This document shows, in pieces, positions 5,993 to 7,374 of a DNA stretch of 7,374 nucleotides (its first letter is position 1; the number at the start of each line of letters is the position of its first letter). The stretch is from assembly GCA_943325745.2 (NCBI GenBank), contig CALPQP020000037.1, positions 1 through 7,374 of the forward strand. The letters run 5' to 3'. The position numbers and the translations under genes were made by a program. The notes below the pieces were generated by a model. That model worked only from the letters and a program-made list of their open reading frames with translations, was not told the DNA's origin and made no database searches. Source of the DNA: Gulosibacter massiliensis. Its GTDB lineage: Bacteria > Actinomycetota > Actinomycetes > Actinomycetales > Microbacteriaceae.

Positions 5993-7374
5993 GTGTCGAT
6001 AACGCCCATCTCCGGTAAGAACGTCATCAGCATCAAGGGTGCGCGTGTCCACAATCTCAAGAACGTCGACCTGACGATTCCCCGAGATTCACTAGTGGTT
6101 TTCACCGGGTTGAGCGGCTCTGGGAAATCGTCGCTCGCGTTTGACACGCTTTTTGCGGAGGGGCAGCGACGCTATATCGAATCTCTGTCGTCGTATGCAC
6201 GGCAGTTCCTCGGCCAAGTCGACCGCCCCGACGTGGACTTCATCGACGGATTGTCCCCGGCCGTCTCTATTGATCAGAAATCGACGAACCGAAACCCCCG
6301 TTCCACGGTGGGGACGATTACTGAAATCTACGACTACATGCGTTTGTTGTGGGCACGTGTCGGGGTTCCACACTGTCCAGAATGCGGCGAGGCGATTCAA
6401 CGACAGTCGGCCCAACAGATTGCGGACCAACTTTCGGAGCTACCCGTCGAAACTCGTTTTCAGATTCTCGCGCCGATTGTCCAGGGGCGAAAGGGGGAGT
6501 TCGTCGAGGTATTTGCCGATCTGCTCGGACAGGGTTATGCGCGGGCCCTCGTGGACGGCGACGTGATTCAGTTGTCTGAACCGCCGGTGCTCAAGAAGCA
6601 GGTGAAACATGACATCTCGGTGGTTGTTGATCGTCTCACCGCGGGAGGTGACGTTTCACGCCTCAACGATTCTGTCGAAACCGCGCTCAAACTCGGCCAA
6701 GGGGTTCTCGTCGCGAACTTCGTCGACACCAACGAAGACCGAACATTCAGCGAGAAGCTGTCGTGCCCCAATCAACACGTACTGACGCTTACCGAAATCG
6801 AACCTCGTACGTTTTCGTTCAACGCACCCTTCGGGGCGTGTGTGACCTGCCATGGCATCGGCACGCAGTCGATGGCTGACGTCCAGCTCGTTCTTGACGA
6901 CCACGAGATGAGTATCCGACAGGGCGTTGTGTTGCCCTGGAAACCGGGTGGCAAGGAACTCATCTACCCCTACTTCGAGCGCCTCGCCGAGGGGCTCGCG
7001 CAGGACCTGGAATTCAGCCTGGACACGCCATGGAAAGACCTCGGTGAAGAGGTACAAAACGCAGTGCTCTTCGGCAACAATCACGAGGTGGTTATCAAGT
7101 GGCGAAACCGCTACGGACGCAAGGTGTCGATGTCTCGGGGTTTCGAAGGTGTCCTTACCTACGTCGAGCGGAAATACTCCGAGACCGAGGGGGAGTGGAC
7201 AAAGGAACGATTTGGCGCTTTCCATCGAACGGTCCCGTGTGATGGGTGTCAGGGGCAGCGCCTCGCTCCTGCCGTTCTCGCTGTCACAGTAAACGGCAAG
7301 TCTATTTCTGAGGTCTGTAGCCTCTCGCTCCAGGCGGCCCACGACTTCATGACCACGCTGACGCTGTCCGATCG
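5993..7374 (+). CDS. uvrA: Excinuclease ABC subunit A, 5' part (runs off the window)
   Basis: The first 460 codons of UvrA, an ABC-type ATPase that as a dimer finds DNA lesions and loads UvrB. The frame is open to the window edge, and the full protein is usually about 950 residues. Visible are [12 protein letters not shown] (16-27), Walker [10 protein letters not shown] (39-47), and [17 protein letters not shown] shortly after. The [14 protein letters not shown] block characteristic of UvrA precedes a CPEC pair (128-131). The UvrB-binding region has GRKGEF (165-170) and [10 protein letters not shown] (180-189). The first zinc module is C258-P-N-Q-H262 paired with C283-VT-C286 in [17 protein letters not shown] (274-290); the His in place of a second Cys is the form I know from Actinobacteria. 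CDGCQGQRL is at 416-424. The ABC signature, second zinc finger and second ATPase half lie beyond the window. The GTG start is chosen for its normal distance to Walker A. Confidence 0.97.
   Translation, partial: MSITPISGKNVISIKGARVHNLKNVDLTIPRDSLVVFTGLSGSGKSSLAFDTLFAEGQRRYIESLSSYARQFLGQVDRPDVDFIDGLSPAVSIDQKSTNRNPRSTVGTITEIYDYMRLLWARVGVPHCPECGEAIQRQSAQQIADQLSELPVETRFQILAPIVQGRKGEFVEVFADLLGQGYARALVDGDVIQLSEPPVLKKQVKHDISVVVDRLTAGGDVSRLNDSVETALKLGQGVLVANFVDTNEDRTFSEKLSCPNQHVLTLTEIEPRTFSFNAPFGACVTCHGIGTQSMADVQLVLDDHEMSIRQGVVLPWKPGGKELIYPYFERLAEGLAQDLEFSLDTPWKDLGEEVQNAVLFGNNHEVVIKWRNRYGRKVSMSRGFEGVLTYVERKYSETEGEWTKERFGAFHRTVPCDGCQGQRLAPAVLAVTVNGKSISEVCSLSLQAAHDFMTTLTLSD

Noticed and set aside
1..7374. 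Mobile elements, CRISPR arrays, tRNA genes, phage genes or a hidden defence system
   Set aside because: The window is almost fully occupied by five intact, conserved housekeeping genes (uvrA cut only by the edge). I saw no direct repeats, transposase motifs or cloverleaf structures.

Overview
The window is an ordinary, densely packed stretch of bacterial chromosome. It carries five plus-strand genes and shows no sign of mobile DNA, CRISPR, tRNA or rRNA. Protein features point to an actinobacterium, most likely Microbacteriaceae-like. UvrB has the actinobacterial form of the Walker A region ([16 protein letters not shown]). UvrA has the CPN-x-H form of its zinc module. Ribosomal protein S1 has four S1 domains plus the long Trp/Tyr/Glu-rich tail (YGM..DY...YPEGFDP) typical of the phylum. 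Base composition looks like the high 50s percent GC by eye, moderate for the phylum and compatible with a small-genome planktonic actinobacterium. That last placement is inference.

Layout: a DUF885-family putative metallohydrolase (52-1719); a 128-nt intergenic region with a promoter, hairpins and a Shine-Dalgarno; rpsA for ribosomal protein S1 (1848-3305); a strong hairpin terminator (3319-3348); coaE for dephospho-CoA kinase (3365-3973); uvrB (3983-5983); and the first 460 codons of uvrA (5993 to the window edge). The last three genes are separated by exactly 9 nt each and could be read as one unit. UvrA and UvrB together carry out damage recognition in nucleotide excision repair. CoaE makes coenzyme A. 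S1 acts on the ribosome.

The most interesting pattern is in the starts, not the proteins. Four of the five genes (DUF885, coaE, uvrB, uvrA) have a TANNNT hexamer ending exactly 6 nt before the start codon. That is where a -10 element would sit if transcription began at the first base of the start codon, so all four look like leaderless transcripts. For uvrB and uvrA the TAG stop codon of the preceding gene forms the first half of the -10. rpsA is the exception: its best promoter lies about 100 nt upstream, and its leader holds two small hairpins and a GGAG. I see no novel multi-gene system here.
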